A stretch of DNA of 64,000 nt from Elusimicrobiota bacterium (GCA_016194705.1 JACQAZ010000005.1:183800-247799); one strand, 5' to 3'. Shown: positions 48,627 through 57,118, counted from the stretch's first letter. Notes: generated from the sequence alone by a model not told the origin. Made by a program: numbers and translations.

Positions 48627-50420
48627 CTAGTGGAAGCCGTAGCCGCCGCCGCCGATGCCCGAGACGCCCCCGCCCAGGCCCCACCAGGCCCCGCCGTTGG
48701 CGCCGCCAGAGGCCGGAGGAACCGTCCCCGCCGGCGGCGTCACCGGCGGAGGAGTCGCGACGTTCGGCGTCGCGGTCCACGGCGAGGTCGTGGAAGTCCT
48801 GGTCCATTGACCGGTGATATCGCCGTTCCCGTTCGTCGCCGTTCTGGTGAGTCCGTCCTGAGATTGTGTCACCGCCGAGTTCGAGACCTCCGTCGGCGAT
48901 TTCGGTTCGAAGCCATCGGCGGCCTTGTAGGCGCAGAAGGTGGTGATCGCGCCGGAGATGGTGTACACGATGCCCAAAGTCTGCGCCTGACCGCCCATGA
49001 TGGCCATGCTGATGCCGATCAAGGTCGCGATGCCGGCCAGGATCATGGCGAGGTAGCACATATACTTGGCCAAGGCGTACCAGGTTCCCCCGATCAGCGG
49101 AATCACGGTCGACGACTTCGCCAACAAGCCGATGATGAAAGCGAGCATGAGCAAGGCGCCCGCAATAAGGAGAAGCCACTTGGCGATATCCGACATGCCT
49201 TGCCAGGGCGCCGCGTTCTTGTGCGCGACCGCGGCGCATGAACCGCCGTTGCTGTCCTGACCCGGAGGACACACGCAACCGCCCGCGCTGCTGTTGATGT
49301 AGCCGCCGTCCGGGAAGATGGCGTCGCACATGTCCATGCCGTTGCCGCCGCCGCCCAGAGAGGGATTGGACTGGCCGCCGCCGCCGCCGCCGCCCGGATT
49401 GGTGCTCGCCGCGCCGGAGGCGCCTCCGCTGCCCGCGCCGCTGGTCCCCGCCCCGCCTCCCGTGATCGCGCTGTCGCCGCCCATCGGGGATTGAAAGGCG
49501 TTCAAGGCATTCTGAGAGGCCGTTTCATTGACCCGCGATCGAGTAGCTGCCTGGGAGAGCTGAGCGGCGGTGCCCAATTGCCTGCGGGCGCGACCAAGAC
49601 CGGGATTGACGACGCGTCCCAGAGGAGAAGTCGCCCGCGTCTCGCCGCGGGCAATCGCGAAGCGGTCGAGCCCTCCGAGCTTCCCGGCGCCTTCCATCTT
49701 CTGGCCGATGCCGAAGCCCGTGAGACCGGCCCCGCCGGAGGAGCCGCCGCCCAACTGACTCGAGAAGGCCCCGAAGCCCTTGGCGTCCTTCTTTGCGTCC
49801 TTGCCGTCCTTGTCGCCCCCGCCCGCCGCCTTTGCGGCCGCGGCGGCCATGGCGGCCGGATCCATTCCCGCGGGAGCCGCCGGCGCGTTGGGCTGTTCGG
49901 GAGGCGTGGCGGAAGCGGCGTCCGACTTCGCCTTGGCGTCGGTCGCGGCCTGGGCCGCAGCCTGCGTCGCGGACGCATCGCCGTAGAGCCCGCCGCCGAC
50001 CATCCGCAAGGAATCCTGGGTGCCCTGAGTTCTCATCAAATCGGCGCTACCGCCATCGCTTCTAACCTCGGGTGCGGGCTTGGACGCGAAAGCCTTCGGT
50101 TTGGCCGCCACGGGCTTGTGATTCTGCGCCGCCTTGAGCGCCTGGCCAACGGCGAAGGCACCATACCCGAGACAGGAAACCATGGCGACAGTCAATATCT
50201 TAGGAAGAAGGGCGGCCATTCCCTTGCCGAACACACCCTCGAGCATCGTGAAGGCGCCGCGGGCGCCCGCCCGGGCTACAGTGCCGCCGACAGCGCCGGA
50301 GAAGCCGCTCGAGCCCGTACCGCCCGCGCCGGGCAACGCCACGCCGCCGCCCTTCCTGCGCTTGCGGTCGTCGCCGACCTTGCTCAGCTTGATCTCGGGC
50401 ACTTCGCTCGTGGTAGGCAT
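48627..50420 (-). CDS. PW-family membrane protein, copy A of duplicated module
   Basis: 597 residues from the ATG at 50420; the longer reading to 50450 lacks a ribosome site, while GGAGAATAACTTTT precedes 50420. VPEIKLSKVGDDRKRRKGG start, transmembrane helix ~69-93, Ala-rich helix, Gly/Ser region, GGDSAITGGGAG (~320), four-Cys knot (MCDAI, GGCVCPPG, GSCAA), NAAPWQGMSDIAK (~401-413), then four hydrophobic helices (~415-505) and a Thr/Pro/Gly-rich tail. Paralogue of 45718-47394. Same promoter type with GTAA repeat, so both copies should be expressed together. No enzymatic motif seen. Confidence 0.8.
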   Translation of the reverse strand: MPTTSEVPEIKLSKVGDDRKRRKGGGVALPGAGGTGSSGFSGAVGGTVARAGARGAFTMLEGVFGKGMAALLPKILTVAMVSCLGYGAFAVGQALKAAQNHKPVAAKPKAFASKPAPEVRSDGGSADLMRTQGTQDSLRMVGGGLYGDASATQAAAQAATDAKAKSDAASATPPEQPNAPAAPAGMDPAAMAAAAAKAAGGGDKDGKDAKKDAKGFGAFSSQLGGGSSGGAGLTGFGIGQKMEGAGKLGGLDRFAIARGETRATSPLGRVVNPGLGRARRQLGTAAQLSQAATRSRVNETASQNALNAFQSPMGGDSAITGGGAGTSGAGSGGASGAASTNPGGGGGGGQSNPSLGGGGNGMDMCDAIFPDGGYINSSAGGCVCPPGQDSNGGSCAAVAHKNAAPWQGMSDIAKWLLLIAGALLMLAFIIGLLAKSSTVIPLIGGTWYALAKYMCYLAMILAGIATLIGISMAIMGGQAQTLGIVYTISGAITTFCAYKAADGFEPKSPTEVSNSAVTQSQDGLTRTATNGNGDITGQWTRTSTTSPWTATPNVATPPPVTPPAGTVPPASGGANGGAWWGLGGGVSGIGGGGYGFH

Positions 50421-50480
50421 AAAAGTTATTCTCCGCCGTTCTGGGCCCATCGCCGCGTATTGAACGATGGCATCCCTTTG

Positions 50481-50509
50481 AGTTTAGCGGCGGCCCCCCT
50501 GTTTGTCAA
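50481..50509 (-). promoter_or_regulatory. Sigma-70-type promoter of the 50420 gene
   Basis: TTGACA (50504-50509), 17-bp spacer, TAAACT (50481-50486). The leader of about 55 bases ends with the GGAGAA ribosome site. Confidence 0.85.
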
Positions 50510-50517
50510 GAGAAGGG

Positions 50518-50539
50518 CTTTTTCTTACTCTATTTTTAC
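50518..50539 (-). promoter_or_regulatory. Candidate regulator site, GTAA 11-bp direct repeat
   Basis: GTAAAAATAGA followed by GTAAGAAAAAG, starting exactly 30 bp upstream of -35. Clearest copy of the repeat. Confidence 0.65.
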
Positions 50540-50556
50540 AATCCGGAGGACGTCCG

Positions 50557-51618
50557 TTAAGAGGTTTTGGCCGTACCCAAGAATTTCTTGGCGATTTTCA
50601 GATCGATGCCGTATTGATTGGACGCGAAATCGACCCAACCGAAATTGATCCTGGTCAGCGCATTCTTGGCGAGCCGCGCGACGCTGTACCTGATGGTCGC
50701 GGAGTATAACTCTCCACGCACGGTCTCGGCCTCGAACCAGATCGCCCGATCGCCCCACGCCTCCATGATGTCCGCGATGCCGCCGGCGTATTGATTGTAT
50801 TCATCGTCGGTCATGCGGCCCGTCGTCAGCGCGTTGAAGATCAGAAGGCCGAGGTCCGAGTCGTCCGCCGGTATGTTCTTGGCCACGAACTTGGGGGCCG
50901 TGACGGGGTCGCATTTGACGAGCTGCACGAAAGTCGGGTCCTTCCTCTGGTAATCCGCCATTTTTTCCACGGCCTCGCCTAGACCGTTCATCACCGGCGT
51001 CATGTCGGGGAATACCGCCGCCGCGAGCCAACGGCGTTGCACGATGTCCTGAACCAGAAGCGGCGTCGAGTCGAGGCCGATACGGGCCTGGATCAGGTCG
51101 GAATCGAACGGGGCGCCCGTGGCGTACAGCAAGTCCGCGGCCAAATTGAGGCCGGCCCCGGCGTCGACCTCGACCAAATAATATGGCAGCTCCCTCTCGC
51201 CGAAAAAGCAATCCGCGGCCATGCGCCATGCCCCTCCCGTCGCCTGAGAGTGATAGCGGCGGTGGCCCGTCTTGAGGTTCGTAAAAAAGGAATCCGGCGG
51301 CGCCGACAGAAACCGGTTGAGCGCCGAGGATGGGTCCGCCTCAGCGGTCCCCCCGCAGGATGGAAAATAGGATACTAAGGGATTGTCGTCGTCGTTGAGC
51401 GCCTCGAAGTGGAGGCAGGTCACGAACAGGCTCCAGGCCTCGCTCCATGCGACGAACTTGCGCTTCTCCCACGCCTTGAGCGTCTTCTTCCACCACGGCG
51501 GGTCGCCCTTCTTGAGCTGGTCGCTCAGATAATAGAGGATGGCCTTCGTGACCGGCAGCGCCGACAGCATCGCCGCCCCGCGTTCAGCCTGGGCGGCGAA
51601 TTCTTCCTTGGTGATCAC
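50557..51618 (-). CDS. DUF2332 family protein, copy A
   Basis: 353 residues, GTG start at 51618 only 23 bases after the stop of the response-regulator gene, so probably one transcript with it. Same blocks as copy B: KKGDPPWWKKTLKAWEKRKFVAW, YFPSCGG, YYLVEVDAGAGLNL, RIGLDSTPLLVQDI, RWLAAAVFPDM and AIWFEAETVRGELYS. Soluble and cytoplasmic; biochemical role of DUF2332 unknown. The last Trp/Phe-rich block is the best conserved part between the two copies. Located between the regulator and the membrane protein of module A. Confidence 0.8.
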   Translation of the reverse strand: MITKEEFAAQAERGAAMLSALPVTKAILYYLSDQLKKGDPPWWKKTLKAWEKRKFVAWSEAWSLFVTCLHFEALNDDDNPLVSYFPSCGGTAEADPSSALNRFLSAPPDSFFTNLKTGHRRYHSQATGGAWRMAADCFFGERELPYYLVEVDAGAGLNLAADLLYATGAPFDSDLIQARIGLDSTPLLVQDIVQRRWLAAAVFPDMTPVMNGLGEAVEKMADYQRKDPTFVQLVKCDPVTAPKFVAKNIPADDSDLGLLIFNALTTGRMTDDEYNQYAGGIADIMEAWGDRAIWFEAETVRGELYSATIRYSVARLAKNALTRINFGWVDFASNQYGIDLKIAKKFLGTAKTS

Positions 51619-51641
51619 GGAGGAAGCTGAAGCAGTCGCGG

Positions 51642-52316
51642 CTATCGCGGCTCCTCGGGCGAGATCAGGCCCATCTCGATGCCCTTGACGACGGCCTCGG
51701 TGCGGTTGGAGACCTCGAGCTTTTGGAAGATCGCGTTCAAGTGATTCTTGATGGTCTTGACCGAGCAGTCCATCTTGGCCGCGATTTCCTTATTAGAGAG
51801 CCCGCCGCCCAAGAAGACCAAGGCGCGGATCTCGGTCTTGGTCAGAGCCACCGGCGAGCCGGAGCCGCCGGTCAGCGACATCTGGCGCAGGCCCTGCAGC
51901 AGCTTGCCCATGACCTGCTGGGGGATCATGACGCCGTCGTTGGCGAAGGCCTTGAGCGCGTTGACGAGCTCGGTGGCCGGAAGCATCTTCGAGAGATAGC
52001 CGTTGGCGCCCGCTTGGATCGACTCCATCACATGCGCTTCATCCTCAAAACTCGAGAGTATCAGCACGTTGGTGTTGGGGCACTCCTTTCGGATGATCCG
52101 CGTGGCCGAGACCCCGTCGAGATGCGGGAGCTTGATGTCCATCAAGATCACGTCGGGCTTGAGCTTCTTGGCCATGCGCACGGCCTCATTGCCGTCGGCG
52201 GCCTCGCCGACCACCTCGACGATGCGCTCGTTCTCGAGCAGGTCCTTGATGCCTTCGCGGAAAAGCGTCTGGTCGTCGGCGATGAGCACTCTGACTCTCT
52301 TCTTGGCTGCTGGCAT
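51642..52316 (-). CDS. NarL/LuxR-type response regulator
   Basis: 224 residues. Receiver domain with acidic pair DD (14-15), phosphoacceptor D60 in DVILMD, conserved Ser at LILSS and Lys at LSKM (~105). LuxR-type helix-turn-helix at ~157-210 (TKTEIRALVFLGGGLSNKEIA, TIKNHLNAIF). Likely DNA-binding output of one of the histidine kinases just upstream (53464, 55364). It is a candidate binder of the GTAA 11-bp repeats, although winged-helix regulators bind direct repeats more typically. Own promoter with TAAGCT; ribosome site GAGGAGG in the leader. Confidence 0.9.
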   Translation of the reverse strand: MPAAKKRVRVLIADDQTLFREGIKDLLENERIVEVVGEAADGNEAVRMAKKLKPDVILMDIKLPHLDGVSATRIIRKECPNTNVLILSSFEDEAHVMESIQAGANGYLSKMLPATELVNALKAFANDGVMIPQQVMGKLLQGLRQMSLTGGSGSPVALTKTEIRALVFLGGGLSNKEIAAKMDCSVKTIKNHLNAIFQKLEVSNRTEAVVKGIEMGLISPEEPR

Positions 52317-52347
52317 GAGTCCTCCTCAAAATGAATGCGCCCGGACA

Positions 52348-52376
52348 AGCTTAGCTGAGTAACCCCATCTTGTCAA
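52348..52376 (-). promoter_or_regulatory. Promoter of the NarL-type regulator gene
   Basis: TTGACA (52371-52376), 17-bp spacer, TAAGCT (52348-52353). The -35 overlaps the stop codon of the preceding kinase gene. No GTAA repeat, so it may be constitutive. Confidence 0.7.
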
Positions 52377-53464
52377 GGCGTCGCGGGCACCGTATAAAAG
52401 AAGGTCGCGCCCTTGCCCAGGCCGGGGCTCTCGACCCAGAGGCGGCCCTTGTGCGCCTCGACGATCTCCTTGGCGATCGAGAGGCCCAGGCCGAGGCGCC
52501 CGCCGCCGGACTGGCCGTGGCCCTGGTAGAAGCTCTGGAAGATCTTGCCGACGTCGTCGGGCGAGATGCCCTCGCCGGAATCGCGGACGGCGACCTGCAC
52601 CTCGGCGCCCTTGCGGTTGACCCCGACGACGATCTGACCGCCGCGCGAGGTGTGGCGGATCGCGTTCTCGAGCAGGTTGTTGAGGACCTGCGTGAGGCGT
52701 TTCTTGTCCGCCGAGATCATCGGCAGGCCCGCCTCGATCTGGGCGGAGAGCGCGACGCCGCTGGCCGAGGCGCGCGCTTGGGGCCCTATTAAAGCTTCTT
52801 GAACCATTTGACCTGGATTAAAGACGTTCTGCTCGAGCCGGAACTTGCCCTGCTCGATGGAGGCCCAGTCGACGAGGTCCTCGATCAGGCGCGCGATCTG
52901 GCCGATGCCGTTGGAGATGTAGACCATCTTCTTTTTCTGCTCTTCGTTGGGCGTGATGGTCTGCGAGAGCATCTCAAAGCTCACCTGGAGAGTCATCAAG
53001 GAATTCGACAGGTCGTGCGAGGACATCGACATGAACTTCGACTTCATCTGGTTGAGGCGGGCGATCTGCTCGTTTTTCTGGCGCAGCTCCTGCTCGTCGC
53101 GCAGCTTCATCAGCGCGTTGCCGATCGAGTGCTTGAGCTTGTCGAAGTCGACGGGCTTGGAGAGAAAATCGAAGACCGACTCCTGGATCGCCTTGACGGC
53201 CGTGTCGAGCGAGGCGTGGGCCGTGAGCATGATGATCTTGGACTCGGTGTTGATCGTGCGAATCTGCTTGATGACGTCGATGCCCGTCGAGTCGGTCAGG
53301 TTGTAGTCCATCAGGATCACGTCGAAGAACTTGGATTTGACGGCGGCGATAGCCGCCGCCCCGCTCTCGGCCTGGGCGACCTCGTAGCCCGAGACATCCA
53401 GATTGTCGGAGATCGACTCGCGCATGTTCGCGTCGTCGTCCACGATGAGGACCTTCCCGTTCAT
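52373..53464 (-). CDS. Receiver-histidine kinase hybrid, soluble
   Basis: 363 residues. N-terminal receiver domain with DDD (9-11), phosphoacceptor D53, LTAHAS and SKPVD; a coiled linker (~118-140); HisKA region with H150 in SSHDLSNSL; HATPase_c with NNLLENAIRH, DSGEGI and GRLGLGLSI. The H box lacks the usual R-x-P after His-Asp, so dimer contacts differ, but N and G boxes are intact. No transmembrane segment, so it must take its signal through the receiver, for example from the membrane kinase next door. Starts 16 bases after that kinase. A phosphorelay from the kinase at 53481 to this protein and then to the NarL-type regulator is a natural reading, unproven. Confidence 0.85.
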   Translation of the reverse strand: MNGKVLIVDDDANMRESISDNLDVSGYEVAQAESGAAAIAAVKSKFFDVILMDYNLTDSTGIDVIKQIRTINTESKIIMLTAHASLDTAVKAIQESVFDFLSKPVDFDKLKHSIGNALMKLRDEQELRQKNEQIARLNQMKSKFMSMSSHDLSNSLMTLQVSFEMLSQTITPNEEQKKKMVYISNGIGQIARLIEDLVDWASIEQGKFRLEQNVFNPGQMVQEALIGPQARASASGVALSAQIEAGLPMISADKKRLTQVLNNLLENAIRHTSRGGQIVVGVNRKGAEVQVAVRDSGEGISPDDVGKIFQSFYQGHGQSGGGRLGLGLSIAKEIVEAHKGRLWVESPGLGKGATFFYTVPATP

Positions 53465-53480
53465 GCCGTTAGATTATACC

Positions 53481-55364
53481 TTAGCGCTTCTGCGAGACGG
53501 GCAGGAAAATGCGGAAGGTCGTGCCGACCCCGACGGTGGAATCCAGCTCGACGCGGCCGCGGTGGCGCTCGACGACCTTCTTGACCACCGCCAGCCCGAG
53601 GCCCGTGCCGCGGGCCTTCGTCGTGAAGAACGGCGTGAAGAGCTTGTCGCGCACCTCCGGCGGGATTCCGGGGCCGGAATCGGCGACCTCGATGACCGCC
53701 GAGCCGTCGTCGGCCATCGCGGTGCGCACCTTGATCTTCCCGGCTGTCGGCATGACCTCGATGCCGTTGCCGACGAGATTGCGCACGGCCTGCTGCATCT
53801 CCACGAGATCGATCTCGATGGGGGGGTTGACCGGCGTGAAGGACTTCTCGAGCGTGATGTGGGGCGGGAAGGGGTAGACCGAGAGCAGCTCCTCCATCCA
53901 GCCGTTGATGTAGACCTTCTCAGGCTTGAGTTCACGCTGGCGCGAGTAGGTCAGGATCTCGTTGATGATGCCGTTGGCCTGCTGGATCTCGGACTCGATG
54001 ATCTTGATGTGCTTGGCGATCTTCTGGTCGGCCTCCAAAGTCGGGCCGAGCTTGGTCTTGATGAAGTAGATCGAGTTGTTGATGACGGCCAGAGGATTTC
54101 TGATCTCATGGCCGACCACCGAGGCCATCTGACCGATGGCCGCGAGCCTCTCTTTCTTGATGAGTTCGTCCTGGGCGGCCTTGAGCTCGCGCGTTCGCGC
54201 CTCGACGCGGCGCTGCAGGTCCTTGCCGTATTTCTCGAGCTCGCCCTTGGCGTGGATGAGCTCGCCCGTCTTCTCGCGCAGCGAGTCGCTCATGGTCAGG
54301 AAGGTCTGCGCGAGCTCGCCGATCTCGTCGTTGGTCATCATGATCTCGGGCAGGTCCTCGAACTGCCCCTTGCCGAGGCGGTCGGCCGCCTCGCGCAGGA
54401 CGCGGATCGGCTGGCTGATGAAGCCCGCCACGGCCCACGACAGGAGGAAGACGAACAAGACGACCCAGACCAGCACTCTCAAGATTTGCGTGCGCATCTC
54501 GGCGGCGGTCTGGTAGGCCGTCTCGAGGGGCTGCTGGACGTAGACGACCCAGCCCATGTCCTTGACGTCGGAGTAGGCCCCCAGGAGCTTCGAGCCGTCG
54601 GGAAGCGCGATCTCGCCGCCGCCCTTGTCGTTCATCTGGGTCGTGATGATCTTGAGCACGTCCTCCGAGAGCTTCGCGTCGGGCTTGTAGACCTCCTTGG
54701 GATTGGAATGGGCGATCAGGAAGCCGTCCGGGGCGACGACGGCGGCCGCCGATTTGCCCGCCGGCGGGAACTCCATGCTGAGCATCGAGGAGAGCCCGTT
54801 GAGGCTGATCTTGCCCACGAGCACGCCGACGGGCTTGGTGGGCGAGGCCGCCTTCGAGTCCAATATCCCCACGGCGATGGTGAGCGACGGGTAGAGCCCC
54901 TGGAAGCGCTCGAGCTTGCCGACATACTGCCCGCGCGCCATGGTCTCGTTGAAGAACTCCTCGGAGCCGAACTTGCGCATCTCGGGGCTGGAGCTCAAGA
55001 AACGTCCCGTGCGCAGCACCTCGAGGCCCGAGGAGTTGACCACCGAGAGCTCGAGCACGGCCAGGTGCACCTGCATGATCCGGTTGAGGTACTGCTGCTG
55101 CTTGACCGGGTTCATCCCGGCGAAGTCCTCGAGGCCCGAGGTCTCGGTCAGCACGTTCTTGAATGTCGTCACGTACTTGTAGACCGTGTCGGCAAATCCC
55201 ACCGCCAGCGACTCCTGCATGGCCAAGGTCTCCTTGCGCAGCGAGGCCTGGGAGATGTTGATGAGGTGGTAGCCGACCAGCCCCATCGGGGCCAATGAAA
55301 TGAGCAGGAACCAGAATAGGATCTTATAGGCGAGCTTGCCGCCGCGACGCGCGTTGAGGGCCAT
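53481..55364 (-). CDS. Membrane histidine kinase with extracytoplasmic sensor and HAMP
   Basis: 627 residues. First transmembrane helix ~13-34, a large periplasmic Cache-like sensor (~35-295), second helix ~297-317, HAMP linker (ISQPIRVLREAADRLGKGQ), a coiled coil (RRVEARTRELKAAQDELI), HisKA with H~420 in VVGHEIRNPL, then HATPase_c with RNLVGNGIEVM, DSGPGI and GTGLGLAVV. All kinase boxes are intact. It should sense a periplasmic ligand and phosphorylate one of the adjacent receivers (55441, 52373 or 51642). Located 76 bases after the lone receiver gene; no convincing promoter seen in that gap. Confidence 0.9.
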   Translation of the reverse strand: MALNARRGGKLAYKILFWFLLISLAPMGLVGYHLINISQASLRKETLAMQESLAVGFADTVYKYVTTFKNVLTETSGLEDFAGMNPVKQQQYLNRIMQVHLAVLELSVVNSSGLEVLRTGRFLSSSPEMRKFGSEEFFNETMARGQYVGKLERFQGLYPSLTIAVGILDSKAASPTKPVGVLVGKISLNGLSSMLSMEFPPAGKSAAAVVAPDGFLIAHSNPKEVYKPDAKLSEDVLKIITTQMNDKGGGEIALPDGSKLLGAYSDVKDMGWVVYVQQPLETAYQTAAEMRTQILRVLVWVVLFVFLLSWAVAGFISQPIRVLREAADRLGKGQFEDLPEIMMTNDEIGELAQTFLTMSDSLREKTGELIHAKGELEKYGKDLQRRVEARTRELKAAQDELIKKERLAAIGQMASVVGHEIRNPLAVINNSIYFIKTKLGPTLEADQKIAKHIKIIESEIQQANGIINEILTYSRQRELKPEKVYINGWMEELLSVYPFPPHITLEKSFTPVNPPIEIDLVEMQQAVRNLVGNGIEVMPTAGKIKVRTAMADDGSAVIEVADSGPGIPPEVRDKLFTPFFTTKARGTGLGLAVVKKVVERHRGRVELDSTVGVGTTFRIFLPVSQKR

Positions 55365-55440
55365 GGTATCCCGAATAATTACTGTACCAGACGCGCTTTT
55401 CTAATAGATTGCGCGTTTATTGCGGGCAGAGAAGCGGGCG

Positions 55441-55827
55441 CTAGACCCGGTTGCGGGATAGGAGCTGCTTGATGCGCACGGAAAGCTCGGCGAGGTCGAA
55501 GGGCTTGGTGATGTACTCGTCGGCGCCGAGCTCGAAGCCCTGCTTTTTCTCCTCGGCCGACAGGAAGCGGCCCGTCATCATGATGAGGATCGTGGTCTTG
55601 GAGCGCTTGCGCAGGTCCTGGCAGATCTGGAAGCCCGAGGAGTCCGGAAGCTGGATGTCCATGATCACGACGTCGGGCAGGACCTTGACCGCCGCCTCGA
55701 TGCCCTTGTGGGCGTCGCCGGCCTGGTGGCACTCGAAGCCGTCGAGCTCGAGGACCTCCGCGAGGCTCTCCCTCAAGTGGGCGTCGTCGTCGATGATCAG
55801 GAGCTTCGGAAGCTTCTGTTGGGGCAT
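55441..55827 (-). CDS. Stand-alone response regulator receiver
   Basis: 128 residues, a single CheY-like domain. Acidic triad DDD (13-15), phosphoacceptor D57 in VVIMDI, LIMMTG and TKPFD. No output domain, so it works as a phosphotransfer partner or by protein-protein contact. Starts 6 bases after the winged-helix regulator stop, in the same transcript. Its C-terminus (LSRNRV) is short, leaving no room for an effector. Confidence 0.9.
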   Translation of the reverse strand: MPQQKLPKLLIIDDDAHLRESLAEVLELDGFECHQAGDAHKGIEAAVKVLPDVVIMDIQLPDSSGFQICQDLRKRSKTTILIMMTGRFLSAEEKKQGFELGADEYITKPFDLAELSVRIKQLLSRNRV

Positions 55828-55833
55828 AAGGCG

Positions 55834-56676
55834 TTACCTCCGCATCTCCGCGCCGGGAGGGATGAGCTTGTAGCCGACGCATGGAATCGTGGTGATGAAC
55901 CGGCTCGCCGGCCCCAGCTTCTCGCGCAGGCGCCGGACGTGGACGTCGACGGTGCGCGGGGAGCCGAAGTAGTTGTAGCCCCAGACGCGCTCGATGAGGT
56001 ACGGGCGGCTCAGCACGCGGTTGGCCGAGCTCAGGAAGACGTACAGGAGGTCGAGCTCCTTGGAGGTCAGCGGCACGCGCTTGCCCGCGACGTGCAAGGT
56101 GTAGCTCGTGAGGTTGAGCTCGATCTCGCCCATCTTGATGATCTCTTCCGAGACGTTGACCTGGGTGCGGCGCATGACCGCCTTGATGCGCGCGACGCAC
56201 TCGGCCACGTCCCAGTTGAGCGAGAGGCACTCGTCCGCCCCGGCCTGGAAGAAAGCCAGGCGCAGGGAAATCTTGTCGCTGGCGTACGCGCCGGGGCCGG
56301 GCCCCGCGGCGGGCTTGGCGTCGCTGTTGGGGTCGAAGCGGCGCATCGTGTCGGCGGTCTTCTGTCCGAAGAGGGCGTAGGCGCTGCGGTTCTTGCTGTC
56401 CGAGAAGGCCGGAGCGTCGCCGTGCTCGACGAGCGCGATAATCGGCAGCTGCCGGGACGGGCCCTTGGCGCGCAGATTCTTGACGAGCGCGAGGCCCTCC
56501 TCGTCGACGAGCTTTTGGCCGATGAGAAGGAGGTCGCAGCCGCGATGCGCCAAGAGGCCCATGACTTCCTTGGCCTTCTGGGCCGTCGTCAAGGACATCC
56601 CGTTGTTGGCCAGGGCTTCCAGGATGACGCCGGCGCGGTTGGGATCGCGTGAGGCGTAGACGACGTTGATCCGCAT
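55834..56676 (-). CDS. OmpR-type winged-helix regulator with degenerate receiver
   Basis: 280 residues. The N-terminal domain has a receiver-like fold pattern but lacks the essentials: the acidic pocket is YASRDPN instead of VDDD, and the phosphoacceptor position reads LLLIGQKL with Gly in place of Asp. A Pro/Gly/Ala-rich insertion lies near 110-130. The C-terminal part (~165-272) is a normal winged helix (LTSKELDLLYVFLSSANRVLSR, VDVHVRRLREKLGP, GYKLIP). Phosphorylation-independent atypical regulators of this kind are known. It is the best local candidate to bind the 11-bp GTAA direct repeats, since OmpR-type proteins favour 10-11-bp direct repeats. Four-base gap to the gene before it. Confidence 0.85.
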   Translation of the reverse strand: MRINVVYASRDPNRAGVILEALANNGMSLTTAQKAKEVMGLLAHRGCDLLLIGQKLVDEEGLALVKNLRAKGPSRQLPIIALVEHGDAPAFSDSKNRSAYALFGQKTADTMRRFDPNSDAKPAAGPGPGAYASDKISLRLAFFQAGADECLSLNWDVAECVARIKAVMRRTQVNVSEEIIKMGEIELNLTSYTLHVAGKRVPLTSKELDLLYVFLSSANRVLSRPYLIERVWGYNYFGSPRTVDVHVRRLREKLGPASRFITTIPCVGYKLIPPGAEMRR

Positions 56677-56680
56677 CCCT

Positions 56681-57118
56681 CTAGGCCGCCGGCTCCTCGT
56701 CCTCGGCCGTCTCCAGCTCGAGCTTGATGCCGCCGAAGCCCACCGTGCCGGCGTAGAGGTTATAGAGGACGCAGACGACCAGCACCAGCGCGTCCATCAG
56801 GATCATGTAGAAGAGCGCGAAAAGGCCCGTCGAGAGGAGCTTCTGCCCCATGTTCATGCTCTCGGCGTTGATGTCGCGCGGGAAAAACACGAAGGTCGCC
56901 AAGCCGCCGAGGACGCCCATCGTCACCAGCAGGGCCGAGACCGCCGGACGCGCCGCGAATAGGATCGCAAGGCCCCCGACCAGGCCGCCGAAGCCCATCA
57001 CGATGGGCTTTTGGGTCTGGAATCCGATCAGCGCGCAGATGAGCCCGACGGCGACCCCGGTGGGGATCATGGGATGCGTGTGCCAGAACGGGTTGATCCT
57101 TTTGAGTTGGTAGCTCAT
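56681..57118 (-). CDS. Small multi-pass membrane protein
   Basis: 145 residues with four hydrophobic segments (~17-35, 38-57, 61-79, 95-117) and a short acidic tail (LETAEDEEPAA). No signal peptide and no known motif recognised. First gene of the signalling operon, with TAAGGAGAG directly before the ATG and a good promoter (57153). Could be an accessory membrane partner of the sensor kinase or of the Tad motor upstream; the sequence does not decide. Confidence 0.7.
   Translation of the reverse strand: MSYQLKRINPFWHTHPMIPTGVAVGLICALIGFQTQKPIVMGFGGLVGGLAILFAARPAVSALLVTMGVLGGLATFVFFPRDINAESMNMGQKLLSTGLFALFYMILMDALVLVVCVLYNLYAGTVGFGGIKLELETAEDEEPAA

Noticed and set aside
55365..55440. Promoter for the membrane kinase gene
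   Set aside because: TACAGT is present, but no -35 at a proper distance; read-through from 57118 is simpler.
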